Assembly (NCBI RefSeq): GCF_029029525.1
Contig: NZ_JAKJSC010000001.1
Coordinates: 1,550,001-1,614,000 of the forward strand
DNA length: 64,000 nt
Direction: 5' to 3'
From: Labilibaculum sp. DW002
GTDB taxonomy: Bacteria > Bacteroidota > Bacteroidia > Bacteroidales > Marinifilaceae
Shown: positions 32,191-41,008 of the stretch, one piece after another
Numbering within the stretch: the first letter of the stretch is position 1
Layout of the letters: each line of letters begins with the position of its first letter
Translations under genes and position numbers: made by a program
Notes under the pieces: generated by a model
Told to the model about the DNA's origin: nothing
What the model saw: only the letters and a program-made list of their open reading frames with translations
The model's database searches: none

Positions 32191-33315
32191 TTAATTTCCT
32201 GATCCACCCCCATGATGACAAGCCTGCTGACCTGCAGGAGACCATATTACAGGTATGCTTGGAATCTCGATGCTGTAATTTTTAGTAACATTTCTCAAAG
32301 TACTAATGGCATATTGTGCACTAATGGTTCTTTGAAAACCTTTTAGCCCATCAACTTCTTTAGTCGAATAAAAAGTCATTTCGATTCGAATAGGCAAATC
32401 ATCCTTGGCTTCTGTTTCGTTGGAATCGAAGGTTTTAATCAAAGTTGCCACCAAAGGCTCATCACAATCTCCAACAAATTGAACTGGAGTAGACATTACT
32501 GTTCCCTCGTAAGACCAAACATTTATTGTCGTTAAAATATAATCTGAAAAGTGAGATACCAATGCAGTTCCTGTGCCATCCCCATTTTTTGCTACCGTAA
32601 CGGTTTCCCATTCTCCATTTACCAAAGTTGCAAACACTAAATCCTCCGTTGTATTTGGAATTGGGAAGCTTACTTCAATAGGCTCAACAAAAGTTTGTCC
32701 TTCAGGTAAAAAATTAAGGGATTTTAACGCAATTCGTCCTTTCAAAATTTCCACTTGACTACTTTCCGCTGCAATATCAGCTGCGGCAGGTGTTTCTGTA
32801 ATGGCGATCATCGCATCTTCTGCCAAACAATTTGCAGGAAATTTAACGGTTGCATCCGATCCTACAATTGGGGTATTAAACTCAACCCCTTTGGTTACCG
32901 AAAATGGTTTGTTCGCTTCGGTCAACATTACTTTTGAAGCAAAGACCCAGTCTCCTCCATCCAACATATTGCTTCTGTCGATGCTAATGGTCTTTTCTTT
33001 TGAGATAAAACCAATTTTTTCAAACTTTAGAATTAAATCTCCGTCATCTCTGTTGTCAATATCAACAATTAAGACTCCATCTTCAATTTCAACAGTTTCC
33101 GATGATTGATCCGGATAAGTTACCAATACAGAAACATCGGCAAGCTTATTCTTCAAGTAACTATCAATTACTGTAATCGTAATCGTTTCTACTGCATCAG
33201 GCGTATAAAAGTGAATCGGCTCTACATCCTTTTTACAACTGTGCATGCTCATTCCTCCAAGAATGCCAATGGCAATTAAGAAGAATAAGGATTTAAACAC
33301 TCGATTTTTTTTCAT
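32191..33315 (-). CDS. Lipoprotein with carboxypeptidase-like and ZU5-like beta domains
   Basis: This 374-residue protein has a signal peptide with Cys27 in MSMHSC followed by KKD. Residues about 42-135 resemble a carboxypeptidase regulatory-like beta-sandwich (TVIDSYLKNKLADVSVLV, then LKFEKIGFISKEKTI). Residues 145-265 resemble a ZU5-like region (VKFPANCLAEDAMIAIT, LNFLPEGQTFVEPIEVSFP, LVSHFSDY). The C-terminus ends in a His/Gly-rich tail (ACHHGGGSGN). Function is unknown. Its start overlaps the stop of the upstream YjbH-like gene by 4 bp (ATGA), indicating translational coupling. Confidence 0.8.
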   Translation of the reverse strand: MKKNRVFKSLFFLIAIGILGGMSMHSCKKDVEPIHFYTPDAVETITITVIDSYLKNKLADVSVLVTYPDQSSETVEIEDGVLIVDIDNRDDGDLILKFEKIGFISKEKTISIDRSNMLDGGDWVFASKVMLTEANKPFSVTKGVEFNTPIVGSDATVKFPANCLAEDAMIAITETPAAADIAAESSQVEILKGRIALKSLNFLPEGQTFVEPIEVSFPIPNTTEDLVFATLVNGEWETVTVAKNGDGTGTALVSHFSDYILTTINVWSYEGTVMSTPVQFVGDCDEPLVATLIKTFDSNETEAKDDLPIRIEMTFYSTKEVDGLKGFQRTISAQYAISTLRNVTKNYSIEIPSIPVIWSPAGQQACHHGGGSGN

Positions 33316-34523
33316 AAAGTCAATAATTGTGATTTTAAATAAATTGGATTATAAATATCTTCAGTTCTATTGGCATTCGGTTTGGTTTCGTAAAGCTGTC
33401 CTTTTACGAACTCTGTCCCTGCATCATATTCCCAATCGAAATAATTTGCTGGCATAACACGGAAGCTTCTTTTTCTCTTTCTTTTCTTTGTAGGCAAGGG
33501 AATGGTAAAATTAAATCCGCCATTGGATTCCCCACCAGTATATATGGCAAAAAAGCTAATGCTAACCCGACCAAAATGACGAATTACATCTGCTCTAATT
33601 CCTTTATCTCCATAAATGTATTTCCCATAACTAAGGGCTAACTCTAAACCATATTCGTGATGAAAATAACGGCTTTTAACAAACCAATTGAATTCATTTA
33701 TGTCTTCGTTCATCCACCTCCCTTGATAAAAATGAGAGGCTCCGGTAAGTCCAATATTAGCTTCCACTTCCACTCTATTTTTCAAAACTGGACGAAAAAC
33801 ACTTGCATGAGCACCATAACGATTGGTATTAAAATTACCCACCGACAATTTCCCAAAATAGGATTCTCCAAATCGCAGGTTTTGATTTAGTGTAACAAAA
33901 CCAGGACGAACCTCATCTCCTTCCTTTCCATAGTCGTTAACTAGTGGAACAATTACTTGTCCAGTAAATTGCATTCCTTTCCAAAGGTCCACTTCAACAA
34001 CTGGATTTAGATTAATCTGTGTTTCGTAAATCTGGTGAAAGCCTGTATTTTGCAAATACATTTGCGGATAGATCACCAAGTCTACTTTATTTGTATTTGG
34101 ATTCCAGAACAGTTGCTCTTCCAATAATTGATAATTGGAATCGATTTTTGATTCGATATGCAAAACAGTCTTCATTTTCGACTTTGGCAATTCTCCTTTT
34201 CGGAAGGCTTCCCAATTGCGAGCTGAAACTTGCAACTGCACTTGCGGAATGGCATGGTTCAGCACATAAAGTGTCAAATTATTATTCTCTGTCACATTTG
34301 CTGCAATGCAATCCAAAGCTATGCTTATGGCCTCTACATCCCAAGAGTATACATTGTTTTCCAAGCTTACCAAAACCTGATGATCAATAGCAAGAACTTT
34401 TACATTCTCAAAGCCAATAACGCATAGTTTTTCACTTAAATCGTCCAGATTTCCTTGCGCATTTACCTGAAAATTGGTCAGCAAGCAAAGGCTGATCAGA
34501 AATAGCTTAATTAGATGTTTCAC
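33312..34523 (-). CDS. YjbH-like outer-membrane protein, long form
   Basis: This 403-residue protein has a signal peptide (1-22, VNAQ). Residues about 25-150 look like the soluble YjbH portion (SLENNVYSWDVEAISIAL, LTLYVLNHAIPQVQLQVSA). The rest is beta-barrel-like, with YPQMYLQNTGFHQIYETQINLNP-type strands and a basic patch (KKRKRKRSFR) near 347-357. It looks like a partial homologue of the large enterobacterial YjbH, the other part resembling the separate short-form gene downstream. First gene of the minus-strand group and coupled to the lipoprotein by a 4-bp overlap. Confidence 0.7.
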   Translation of the reverse strand: MKHLIKLFLISLCLLTNFQVNAQGNLDDLSEKLCVIGFENVKVLAIDHQVLVSLENNVYSWDVEAISIALDCIAANVTENNNLTLYVLNHAIPQVQLQVSARNWEAFRKGELPKSKMKTVLHIESKIDSNYQLLEEQLFWNPNTNKVDLVIYPQMYLQNTGFHQIYETQINLNPVVEVDLWKGMQFTGQVIVPLVNDYGKEGDEVRPGFVTLNQNLRFGESYFGKLSVGNFNTNRYGAHASVFRPVLKNRVEVEANIGLTGASHFYQGRWMNEDINEFNWFVKSRYFHHEYGLELALSYGKYIYGDKGIRADVIRHFGRVSISFFAIYTGGESNGGFNFTIPLPTKKRKRKRSFRVMPANYFDWEYDAGTEFVKGQLYETKPNANRTEDIYNPIYLKSQLLTL

Positions 34524-34904
34524 AAAATAATATTTGACATTACAAACTCAAGATTATCATTACATTATGACAAAGCAACAAATATAGGAAGTTCTCATTA
34601 ATAATTGGCAATGCATCAACCAGTTGTTAACAATATTTTTTTTAATACACAAACTAATAAAAGACAATTCAATCCTGTATTATCAATGCATTAGTATTTA
34701 TAAGAAATGACTAAATGAGAGACTCTTCCTCATTTACACATAAAAAAACGAGTAAACATTGCTGATCATTATCATTACAAACTAAGAATAAAATCAAAAC
34801 AACTATTCACATTTTGATAAATTGAACAAATAATCTAAGAGTGAATAGGTAAAAAATCATAATTATTTGTGTTATCTGCGTCTTAATTACTCATTATTAA
34901 TCAT
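34524..34904. other. AT-rich upstream region of the YjbH group
   Basis: No gene is visible. It presumably holds the promoter of the minus-strand group. At its right end (34840-34900) starts a dispersed phrase with TGTGTTATCTGCGTC that recurs near 35150, 35480, 60095 and 60245. Confidence 0.45.
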
Positions 34905-35866
34905 TTCTCTTGTCCTCAAGCCGGATGGACTCTTACATTTCCAGCTTTGCTGGTCCCGAGAATCGGGATTGTCCATGTCGGGGAACCGATTCGAGCGAAC
35001 CTCCTCGTAATTCGTTATTACCTCCTGTCATTGCGAGGAGGAGCAGCCTGTCCCGAGTCCGCGATAGTTATCAGGACGGGAACGTGGCAATCTGTCTCAG
35101 GTTAGTAGTAATCCAAGAAAAGGGTGAATCTTATTTAATCATTTTTTTCTGCGCTATCTGCGTCCTAACCATTAATTCTTAATTACTCATTATTAATTAT
35201 TTCTCTTGTCCTCAAGCCAGACGGGCTTTTCATTTTATTCATATAACAATTTTAAATTAAGGTATTCATGATTTTCAATGCTCCTTAATGAGAAAAGAAA
35301 CAAAAGAATCAAGACCTCGACAATCGGTGACCCATTACGGCTTAAAAGCTAAACAGAATAATATTCGCTTCGCTCATGGGATTCTGTTTTTAACGCTTTC
35401 TTCTCCTATGGGGCCCCACCTGCATTGTCCATGTCGGTGAACCGATTCGAGCGAATTGCGAAATCTTAAAAAATCATTTTTTTCTGCGCTATTTGCGTCT
35501 GAATTCATCATTAACAATTTATCACTAATAATTATTTCCTGTCCTCTAGCCGGACGGGCTGTTCTTTTATCATTACCATAAAAGAACCAAAAAGGCTAGA
35601 CCTCGACAATCGGTGACCCATAACGGCTCAAAAGCTAAACAGAATAATATTCCCTCGTTCCTCACTCATGGAATTCTGTTCTTAACGCTTTTTTCTCCTA
35701 TGGGGCCCCACCTGCATTGTCCATGTCGAGGAACCGATTCGAGCGAACTGCGTTTTTTTGACTCTTCGGCTTTTCGACTTTTCGACTCTTCGACCTTTTG
35801 ACTCTTCGACCTTTTGACTTCCAGCTTTGCTGGTCCCGTCCTCGAAAGCTTTCGGGATCGGGATTC
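34905..35866. repeat. Gene-free block of nested dispersed repeats
   Basis: Two long copies of one element (35208-35460 and 35544-35750) share a start near TCCTCAAGCCGGACGGGCT, a middle with ACAATCGGTGACCCAT and AACAGAATAATATTC, and an end with CCGATTCGAGCGAA. A third copy is at 60713-60920 and a shortened one at 34905-35015. A TGTCATTGCGAGG-family copy (35026-35095) is interrupted by another palindrome. Phased GTC/GAC units run at 35759-35820 and an AGCTTTGCTGG plus AAGCTTTCGGG palindrome pair at 35820-35866. No gene is credible here. Confidence 0.78.
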
Positions 35867-35880
35867 ACTCTTCCACTCTC

Positions 35881-35991
35881 TTACACCCCCCTATATCCCC
35901 CCTCTAAGGGGGACTGGGCCGCTGCATTTTTTTTTTACTGATTACTGCTCACTGATAACTGCTCACTGATTACTGTTCACTGTTCACTGTC
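35881..35991. repeat. Half element of the C-rich terminal repeat and 12-nt-type tandem repeat
   Basis: 35881-35925 matches the left end of the element that forms the 174-bp array (C-runs around a short palindrome, then GGGCCGCTGC). 35937-35991 is a degenerate tandem of CTGATAACTGCTCA-like units that reaches the Wzc stop codon; a similar tandem is at 40747-40772. Confidence 0.7.
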
Positions 35992-35994
35992 AGT

Positions 35995-38412
35995 TTAATT
36001 TTTCGAAAAGTTACGTAACAATCTTTGCCCCCAATTTTTCTTTGAGTTCTCTTCGTCATAATAGCCGTTGCCATAGCCATAACTGTTGTAGTTTTTTCCG
36101 TAACCATAGCCATAGCCATTGTAAACAGCATCGTTCAAAACAATTCCCAATTGAGAGATGTTCTCTTTTTCGGCTAACTGATTAATGAACTTGATTTGGT
36201 TCTTATTTGAATAGCCCTGACGCAAAACAAACAAATTCGCATCGGCATGCTTGCCCGTTAGTAAACCGTCGGTAACCAAAGTAACTGGGGCATTATCCAT
36301 GACAATGTAATCGAACTCTTTTTTGGCTTCGGCCATAAACTCCCCAAAAGCTGTGGTTCCCAACAGTTCAGCAGGATTTGGCGGTATTGGACCTGAATTT
36401 ACAAAATGCAGGTTCTTTGTTCTGGTTGGTTGAATAATTTCCTTTAAAGTATGATTGCCAATTAAGTAAGTAGATAAACCAAACTTATTATCCACCTCAA
36501 AAATGGAGTGCAAACGAGGCTTACGCAGATCACAACCTACCAGCAATACTTTTTTATTGTCCATGGCAATGATACTGGCCAAATTCAACGAGCTAAAGGT
36601 CTTTCCTTCCCCAGGAATCATAGAGTGAATGGCCAAAACTTTGCAACCGTCTTTTTGTTTGAACAGGTATTGCAAATTGGTACGCAAACCACGGAAAGAT
36701 TCTGCAATTCCCGAACGAGGATGTTTGGCAATTGGCAACTCTTCGTAATAATTATTGTGCGCAATCTCGCCCATTATCGGCAACTTGCTTTCCTTCTCAA
36801 TATCTTCTTTCGATTTTATGGTATCGTTAAAATAATCGCCCACCACAATCACTAAAAATGGAAGAGCCAAACCTAAAATTAAACCAACCAATAAGTTAAT
36901 TACTGTTTTGGGACCAACCTTTACGGCTGTATCAACACGAGCAGGATCGAGTATTTGAGCATCCGACACATTCGAAGCCGTTGTTATGGCTGCTTCGGCA
37001 CGTTTCTGTAATAAGAAAGTATACAATTCGTTGTTCAAATCGAAACGACGCTTGATGTTGATCAGCTTCTGTTCTGTTTTTGGCAAGCCTGCCAATTCCA
37101 GATTAATCTTGTCCATGCGGTTCGACAAAGACTTCAATTCTACCTCTGCATTGCTCAATAAGTTTTTCAGATTTTCGTCTAAGGAAGCCAAGGTATTGGT
37201 GATTTCGTTGTTCACCATTAACAAACTTGGGTTTTTTTCTTTGGCGATAAAGGAAAGCTTCGATTTTCGCGAATACATTTCGGCCAATTTAACCACCTGA
37301 GCATTTAATCCTGCATCTACAATTCCTACTACCGATGGCGACACCATTAATTTCATTTGCTCTGCATCGCCCATATAGGCTTTTAGGTTACGGAAATAAT
37401 CCAATCGACGCTCGGCCAATGCTTTCTCCGATTCCAGTTCTTCCAATTTTTGCACAACCAAACCAGCTTCCTGTCCCAAATCTACAATCCCATTTTTTGA
37501 ACGGAAATCAGAAAAGTTTTGCCCAGCCAAACTCAAAGAATCTACAATTTGTCCCAATTGTTCATCGATAAAACGAACCGTATTTTCCGAAGTTCTGTTC
37601 TTTTCTGCCAAGCCATAATTCATGTACACACGAATCAATTCGTTCATGTAATCAACCTCACGAGCAGGATTGTTTCCTTCCAGGTTCAGGTTAATTCCAT
37701 CTGCCTTTTTCGTTGCCAAACTTACCGATAAACGATTCATATATGATTTTGTCAGCTGATTCAAATCATTGAACACAAAATAAAATTTCCGATCATTCGA
37801 CCCTAAAAATATTTCGTTCTTTCGTAGCGTAAAATTGAAATATTCGTTTGCAAATATCTGACCGTAAGTCCCTTTCTGAGAAAACTCAACTTCCTGACTC
37901 ACACCATGCTTAACAACTTCTCCTACGGCTTCCAGCTCATAACGATTCCCTCCAAGAGGTAAAACATGCAAAGCAATACCCGTTAAATTGTTTTCGGCGC
38001 TATACTCTTCTATCAAATAAGGCGATTGTTTGTACAAACTTACATCTGTAAAATTCCCCTTCTGAAACCATGAAATCGTTCGGTCCATATTTTCCAATGC
38101 CTGACGATTCAAAGTATAAGATTTTAGCATCAGGATGTGGTTTTCGATATTGGTTTTACTCCCCATATCAAATCCTTCAAACAATTGATCCATTCCCATG
38201 CCTGCAGACTCTTCATGTACCAAAACAGTACTTGTCATCTTGTACGTAGGCTGGGTGTATTTACTGATTAAGTAACCACCTGATAAACCTAAAAATCCGA
38301 AAAGAACAAACCAGTGCCATTTCGAAAGCAAACGAAAAATGAACTCTTTTACATTAGTTCCTTCTTCCATTTCGAAATATTCCATCATTTCATTCATGTT
38401 TTGCATAGTCAA
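35995..38412 (-). CDS. wzc: Wzc-like polysaccharide co-polymerase / BY-kinase
   Basis: This 805-residue inner-membrane protein has a Wzz domain between two membrane helices (about 33-50 and 505-524), a long coiled coil (about 315-450) and a cytoplasmic tyrosine kinase. Walker A is at about 600-607 (PGEGKTFS), Walker A' at 622-633 (VLLVGCDLRKPR) and Walker B is YIVMDNAPV. The C-terminal tail is packed with tyrosines in a YGYGYGKNY-like stretch, the autophosphorylation cluster. It controls polymer length and export with the Wza-like lipoprotein upstream. In-frame ATGs at codons 1, 3, 6 and 9 leave the exact start uncertain. A cognate phosphatase (Wzb) is not in the window. Confidence 0.93.
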   Translation of the reverse strand: MTMQNMNEMMEYFEMEEGTNVKEFIFRLLSKWHWFVLFGFLGLSGGYLISKYTQPTYKMTSTVLVHEESAGMGMDQLFEGFDMGSKTNIENHILMLKSYTLNRQALENMDRTISWFQKGNFTDVSLYKQSPYLIEEYSAENNLTGIALHVLPLGGNRYELEAVGEVVKHGVSQEVEFSQKGTYGQIFANEYFNFTLRKNEIFLGSNDRKFYFVFNDLNQLTKSYMNRLSVSLATKKADGINLNLEGNNPAREVDYMNELIRVYMNYGLAEKNRTSENTVRFIDEQLGQIVDSLSLAGQNFSDFRSKNGIVDLGQEAGLVVQKLEELESEKALAERRLDYFRNLKAYMGDAEQMKLMVSPSVVGIVDAGLNAQVVKLAEMYSRKSKLSFIAKEKNPSLLMVNNEITNTLASLDENLKNLLSNAEVELKSLSNRMDKINLELAGLPKTEQKLINIKRRFDLNNELYTFLLQKRAEAAITTASNVSDAQILDPARVDTAVKVGPKTVINLLVGLILGLALPFLVIVVGDYFNDTIKSKEDIEKESKLPIMGEIAHNNYYEELPIAKHPRSGIAESFRGLRTNLQYLFKQKDGCKVLAIHSMIPGEGKTFSSLNLASIIAMDNKKVLLVGCDLRKPRLHSIFEVDNKFGLSTYLIGNHTLKEIIQPTRTKNLHFVNSGPIPPNPAELLGTTAFGEFMAEAKKEFDYIVMDNAPVTLVTDGLLTGKHADANLFVLRQGYSNKNQIKFINQLAEKENISQLGIVLNDAVYNGYGYGYGKNYNSYGYGNGYYDEENSKKNWGQRLLRNFSKN

Positions 38413-38462
38413 CGCGTATTTTATTTTACCTACTTTGAAGTAGAAGTTTTATTTTTTTAAAT

Positions 38463-38530
38463 CAGTCTTTAATAGTCTTAATAGTCGAAGAGTCCAAGAG
38501 TCCAAGAGTCAAAAGGTCTTTAAAAGCCTT
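38463..38530. repeat. Phased GTC short repeats
   Basis: Degenerate AGTC-containing units every 8-9 nt (AGTCTTAAT, AGTCGAAG, AGTCCAAG and similar). Same family as at 42534-42630, 59258-59305, 46281-46307 and inside the GDP-fucose synthase gene. Confidence 0.75.
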
Positions 38531-38607
38531 AACTATCCAAGGGCCTAAAATTATTTTTTACTCAGATAAGCGATGAATTTCCCTAATCCTCCAGATAATA
38601 AGAATAT

Positions 38608-38650
38608 CTCGGACCAAATTCCCCTCTTGAGAGGGGACTAAGGGGAGTGT
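38608..38650. repeat. Right end of the array element, adjoining the DUF559 gene
   Basis: The sequence with CCCCTCTTGAGAGGGG and AAGGGGAGTGTT matches the right end of the 174-bp array unit. It ends 2-3 bp before the stop codon of the DUF559 gene. Confidence 0.82.
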
Positions 38651-38652
38651 TT

Positions 38653-39036
38653 TCAAGCCAAATTATGGTTTTGCTCAATCCAACTTATAATATCATTAAT
38701 AATCACCTCTCTATTTTGCTTTACTTCCAAGTCATCAAATCTTAAAAAATGAATCCCCTTCTCCTCTAATCTTTTTTGTCTAATCTCATCATTATCAGCT
38801 ATAGCTTCATTAGAATGACTCTCTCCATCAATTTCTATCGCTAAATGTAATTCATGACAATAAAAATCAACAATGTAATCCAACATTGGCACTTGTCGAT
38901 GGAATTGAAAGCCTAATATCTGCTTTTGTCTCAAGTCTGACCAAAGAAGAATTTCCGAAAGAGTACTGTTCTTTCTCAACTTCCTTGCTAGTATTTTTAA
39001 ATCCTTTCGATAGGGTATAATTTTATTTCGGCTCAT
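38653..39036 (-). CDS. DUF559 family endonuclease-like protein
   Basis: This 127-residue protein matches the DUF559 family (PD-(D/E)xK/Vsr-like fold). It has the N-terminal LARKLRKNSTLSEILLW, then LGFQFHRQVPMLDYIVDFYC with a core Asp, then LAIEIDGESH (Glu, Asp) and a closing LRFDDLEV. These residues match the expected nuclease active site, but the function of the family is not established. The gene is intact and sits exactly between two copies of the C-rich terminal repeat, interrupting the wzc-wza gene order. It takes the place of the 28-bp spacer found between units of the neighbouring array. It is unlikely to take part in polysaccharide synthesis and is better seen as repeat-associated cargo. 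Confidence 0.85.
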   Translation of the reverse strand: MSRNKIIPYRKDLKILARKLRKNSTLSEILLWSDLRQKQILGFQFHRQVPMLDYIVDFYCHELHLAIEIDGESHSNEAIADNDEIRQKRLEEKGIHFLRFDDLEVKQNREVIINDIISWIEQNHNLA

Positions 39037-39070
39037 CTTTCAAAGCTTACCATTTTATTATTCTTTTATT

Positions 39071-39812
39071 ACATCCCCCTGTTTCCCCCTTCGAAGGGGG
39101 ACTTGGCCGCTACGAATTAATTTCCTTAATTACTTATTCAAAAATTAATACCTCAACCAAACTGTTAAGAATTATCGGACCAAACTCCCCTCTTGAGAGG
39201 GGACTATGGGGAGTGTTCAATCACTATTCAATTAAACTGTATCAACATCCCCCTGTTTCCCCCTTCGAAGGGGGACTTGGCCGCTACGAATTAATTTCCT
39301 TAATTACTTATTCAAAAATTAATTCCTCAACCAAACTATTAAGGTTTATCGGTCCAAACTCCCCTCTTGAGAGGGGACTAAGGGGAGTGTTCAATCACTA
39401 TTCAATTAAACTGTATCAACATCCCCCTGTTTCCCCCTTCGAAGGGGGACTTGGCCGCTGCGAATTAATTTCCTTAATTACTTATTCAATAATTAATATC
39501 TCAACCAAACTATTAAGGTTTATCGGTCCAAACTCCCCTCTTGAGAGGGGACTAAGGGGAGTGTTCAATCACTATTCAATTAAACTGTATCAACATCCCC
39601 CTGTTTCCCCCTTCGAAGGGGGACTTGGCCGCTACGAATTAATTTCCTTAATTACTTATTCAAAAATTAATACCTCAACCAAACTGTTCAGAATTATCGG
39701 ACCAAACTCCCCTCTTGAGAGGGGACTAAGGGGAGTGTTCAATCACTATTCAATTAAACTGTATCAACATATCCCCCTGTTTCCCCCTTCGAAGGGGGAC
39801 TTGGCCGCTGCG
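39071..39812. repeat. Tandem array of a 174-bp unit (about 4.3 copies)
   Basis: Units begin at about 39071, 39245, 39419, 39593 and 39769 (spacings 174, 174, 174, 176); the last is partial. Each unit has CCCCCTTCGAAGGGGG near the left end, an AT-rich middle, CCCCTCTTGAGAGGGG near the right end and a 28-bp spacer. Left (ACATCCCCCTG) and right (AGGGGAGTGTT) ends are imperfect inverted repeats. As 174 is a multiple of 3, a 223-codon frame runs through on the plus strand, but I read it as a by-product. The array abuts the 3' end of the Wza-like gene. Confidence 0.9.
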
Positions 39813-39826
39813 TGCACTTTATCTGT

Positions 39827-40603
39827 CTACAAGATATTAAGCACCAATATCAAAGTCGATAGTGTCGATAAGAAAAGCGAATAGAGCGGTGAATTCAGTT
39901 TTACGTTTTTGTATTTGTCGGGCTCTACGTACACCACATCGTTGGGCTGTAGAAAAAAGGCATCTGATGATAGGAATTTTTTATTACTTAGATCCAGACG
40001 AAAAGTTTTGCTGCCCTTATCTGTTGGACGAAGAACCAATACTTTTTGAATGCGACCATAATCGGTAACACCACTAGCCATGCTGATCCCATCCAATACG
40101 GTCATGTTGTTGTTGTAATTGTAATATACTCCTGGGCTTTTAACTTCTCCCAATACGGTGATCTTGAAACTTAGCAATTTTACTTTTACCGTAGCATCTT
40201 TCAAGTATTCATCTGCTCTCAGCTGAATAGCATTTCGAGCATTATTCAAAGTCATTCCTGCAACTGCAACGTCTCCAATTACGGGTAACTTAATATTTCC
40301 AACTAAATCGACATGAAAACCATTTAAATACTGAGAAGATGGCTGTCCGTAGTTTTGAGAGGTACCTCCCGTTGCTCCAGCTGCCTGCGTAGGATTAAAC
40401 ATGGCATTTACCTCTGGACTCATGGATTGGATATCCACATACAAATTGTCGTTGGTTTTTATAATGTACTCTGCCGTTTTTGCAGGAATCCCTTCTAAAA
40501 GTTCATCATCAGTCGTATTGCTTAAGTACACCAAATCTTTATTGGTTCTGCAAGAGGAGAAAAACAAACCCGTTGCAAGTAGGATAAATAGTAGTCGTTT
40601 CAT
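39827..40603 (-). CDS. Wza-like polysaccharide export lipoprotein
   Basis: I chose the ATG at 40603 (258 residues), since it places the signal peptide and lipobox (GLFFSSC) at the N-terminus; an in-frame ATG 30 bp upstream adds unlikely residues. The protein has the poly_export domain (YIIKTNDNLYVDIQSMSPEV), followed by SLBB domains (GVYYNYNNNMTVLDGISMA) and a final hydrophobic helix near 235-255 (LYSLFLSTLSTLILVLNIL) like the outer-membrane helix of Wza. It is shorter than enterobacterial Wza, as usual for Bacteroidota. It forms the export channel with Wzc, from which it is now separated by the DUF559 gene and the repeat array. The stop codon is 14 bp from the array. Confidence 0.92.
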   Translation of the reverse strand: MKRLLFILLATGLFFSSCRTNKDLVYLSNTTDDELLEGIPAKTAEYIIKTNDNLYVDIQSMSPEVNAMFNPTQAAGATGGTSQNYGQPSSQYLNGFHVDLVGNIKLPVIGDVAVAGMTLNNARNAIQLRADEYLKDATVKVKLLSFKITVLGEVKSPGVYYNYNNNMTVLDGISMASGVTDYGRIQKVLVLRPTDKGSKTFRLDLSNKKFLSSDAFFLQPNDVVYVEPDKYKNVKLNSPLYSLFLSTLSTLILVLNIL

Positions 40604-40674
40604 TGATTGCCTATGTAATGATATGAAATGCAAAAATATATCTTCTTTTTAAATAGTAATGATAAATGCGAAAG

Positions 40675-40978
40675 TAAAAAAGTCTTAACAGTCGAATGGT
40701 GTATCACGATGAATCGGGACCAGCAAAGCTGGAAGTTGAATAGTCGAAACTGATAACTGTTCACTGATAACTGATCCTTTACACCCCCCTGTATCCCCCC
40801 TGCAAGGGGGACTTGGTCGCTGCTTAATTTTCTCTTTTAATCTTTTGTTTTCTTAAATAACCTTCGTCGAAACTTCACTTTTTAATACAAAAGTTAAAAA
40901 CTCATGATCCAAACTCCCTCCCGATTACTATCGTGGATGAGAGGGCCCCGAAAGCTTTCGAGGGTAAGGGGGAGTGTT
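40675..40978. repeat. Stand-alone copy of the C-rich terminal-repeat element with flanking repeats
   Basis: 40781-40978 is a single full-length relative of the array unit: left end ACACCCCCCTG, right end AGGGGGAGTGTT. Small palindromes (around GATTACTATCG and CGAAAGCTTTCG) are inserted in its right arm. To the left lie phased GTC units (40683-40700) and a GATGAATCGGGACCAGC element (40709-40735). This fills the gap between wza and the sugar transferase. Confidence 0.75.
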
Positions 40979-41008
40979 TTTAATTAATAATTCATCATTA
41001 ATAATTAT

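Noticed and set aside
34910-35182. Plus-strand 90-codon frame in the 34.9-kb repeat block
   Set aside because: It consists of translated dispersed repeats that are interrupted differently in each copy, so there is no conserved protein.
39071-39812. CRISPR-like array
   Set aside because: Whole 174-bp units including the spacer are repeated; there are no unique spacers and no cas genes in the window.
39213-39884. A 223-codon plus-strand open frame with four 58-residue repeats (PPVSPFEGGLGR / NSPLERGLRGV)
   Set aside because: It exists only because the 174-bp repeat unit is a multiple of three without stops in this frame. It has no signal, no domain, runs antisense into the 3' end of the wza-like gene, and the same DNA elsewhere is plainly intergenic.
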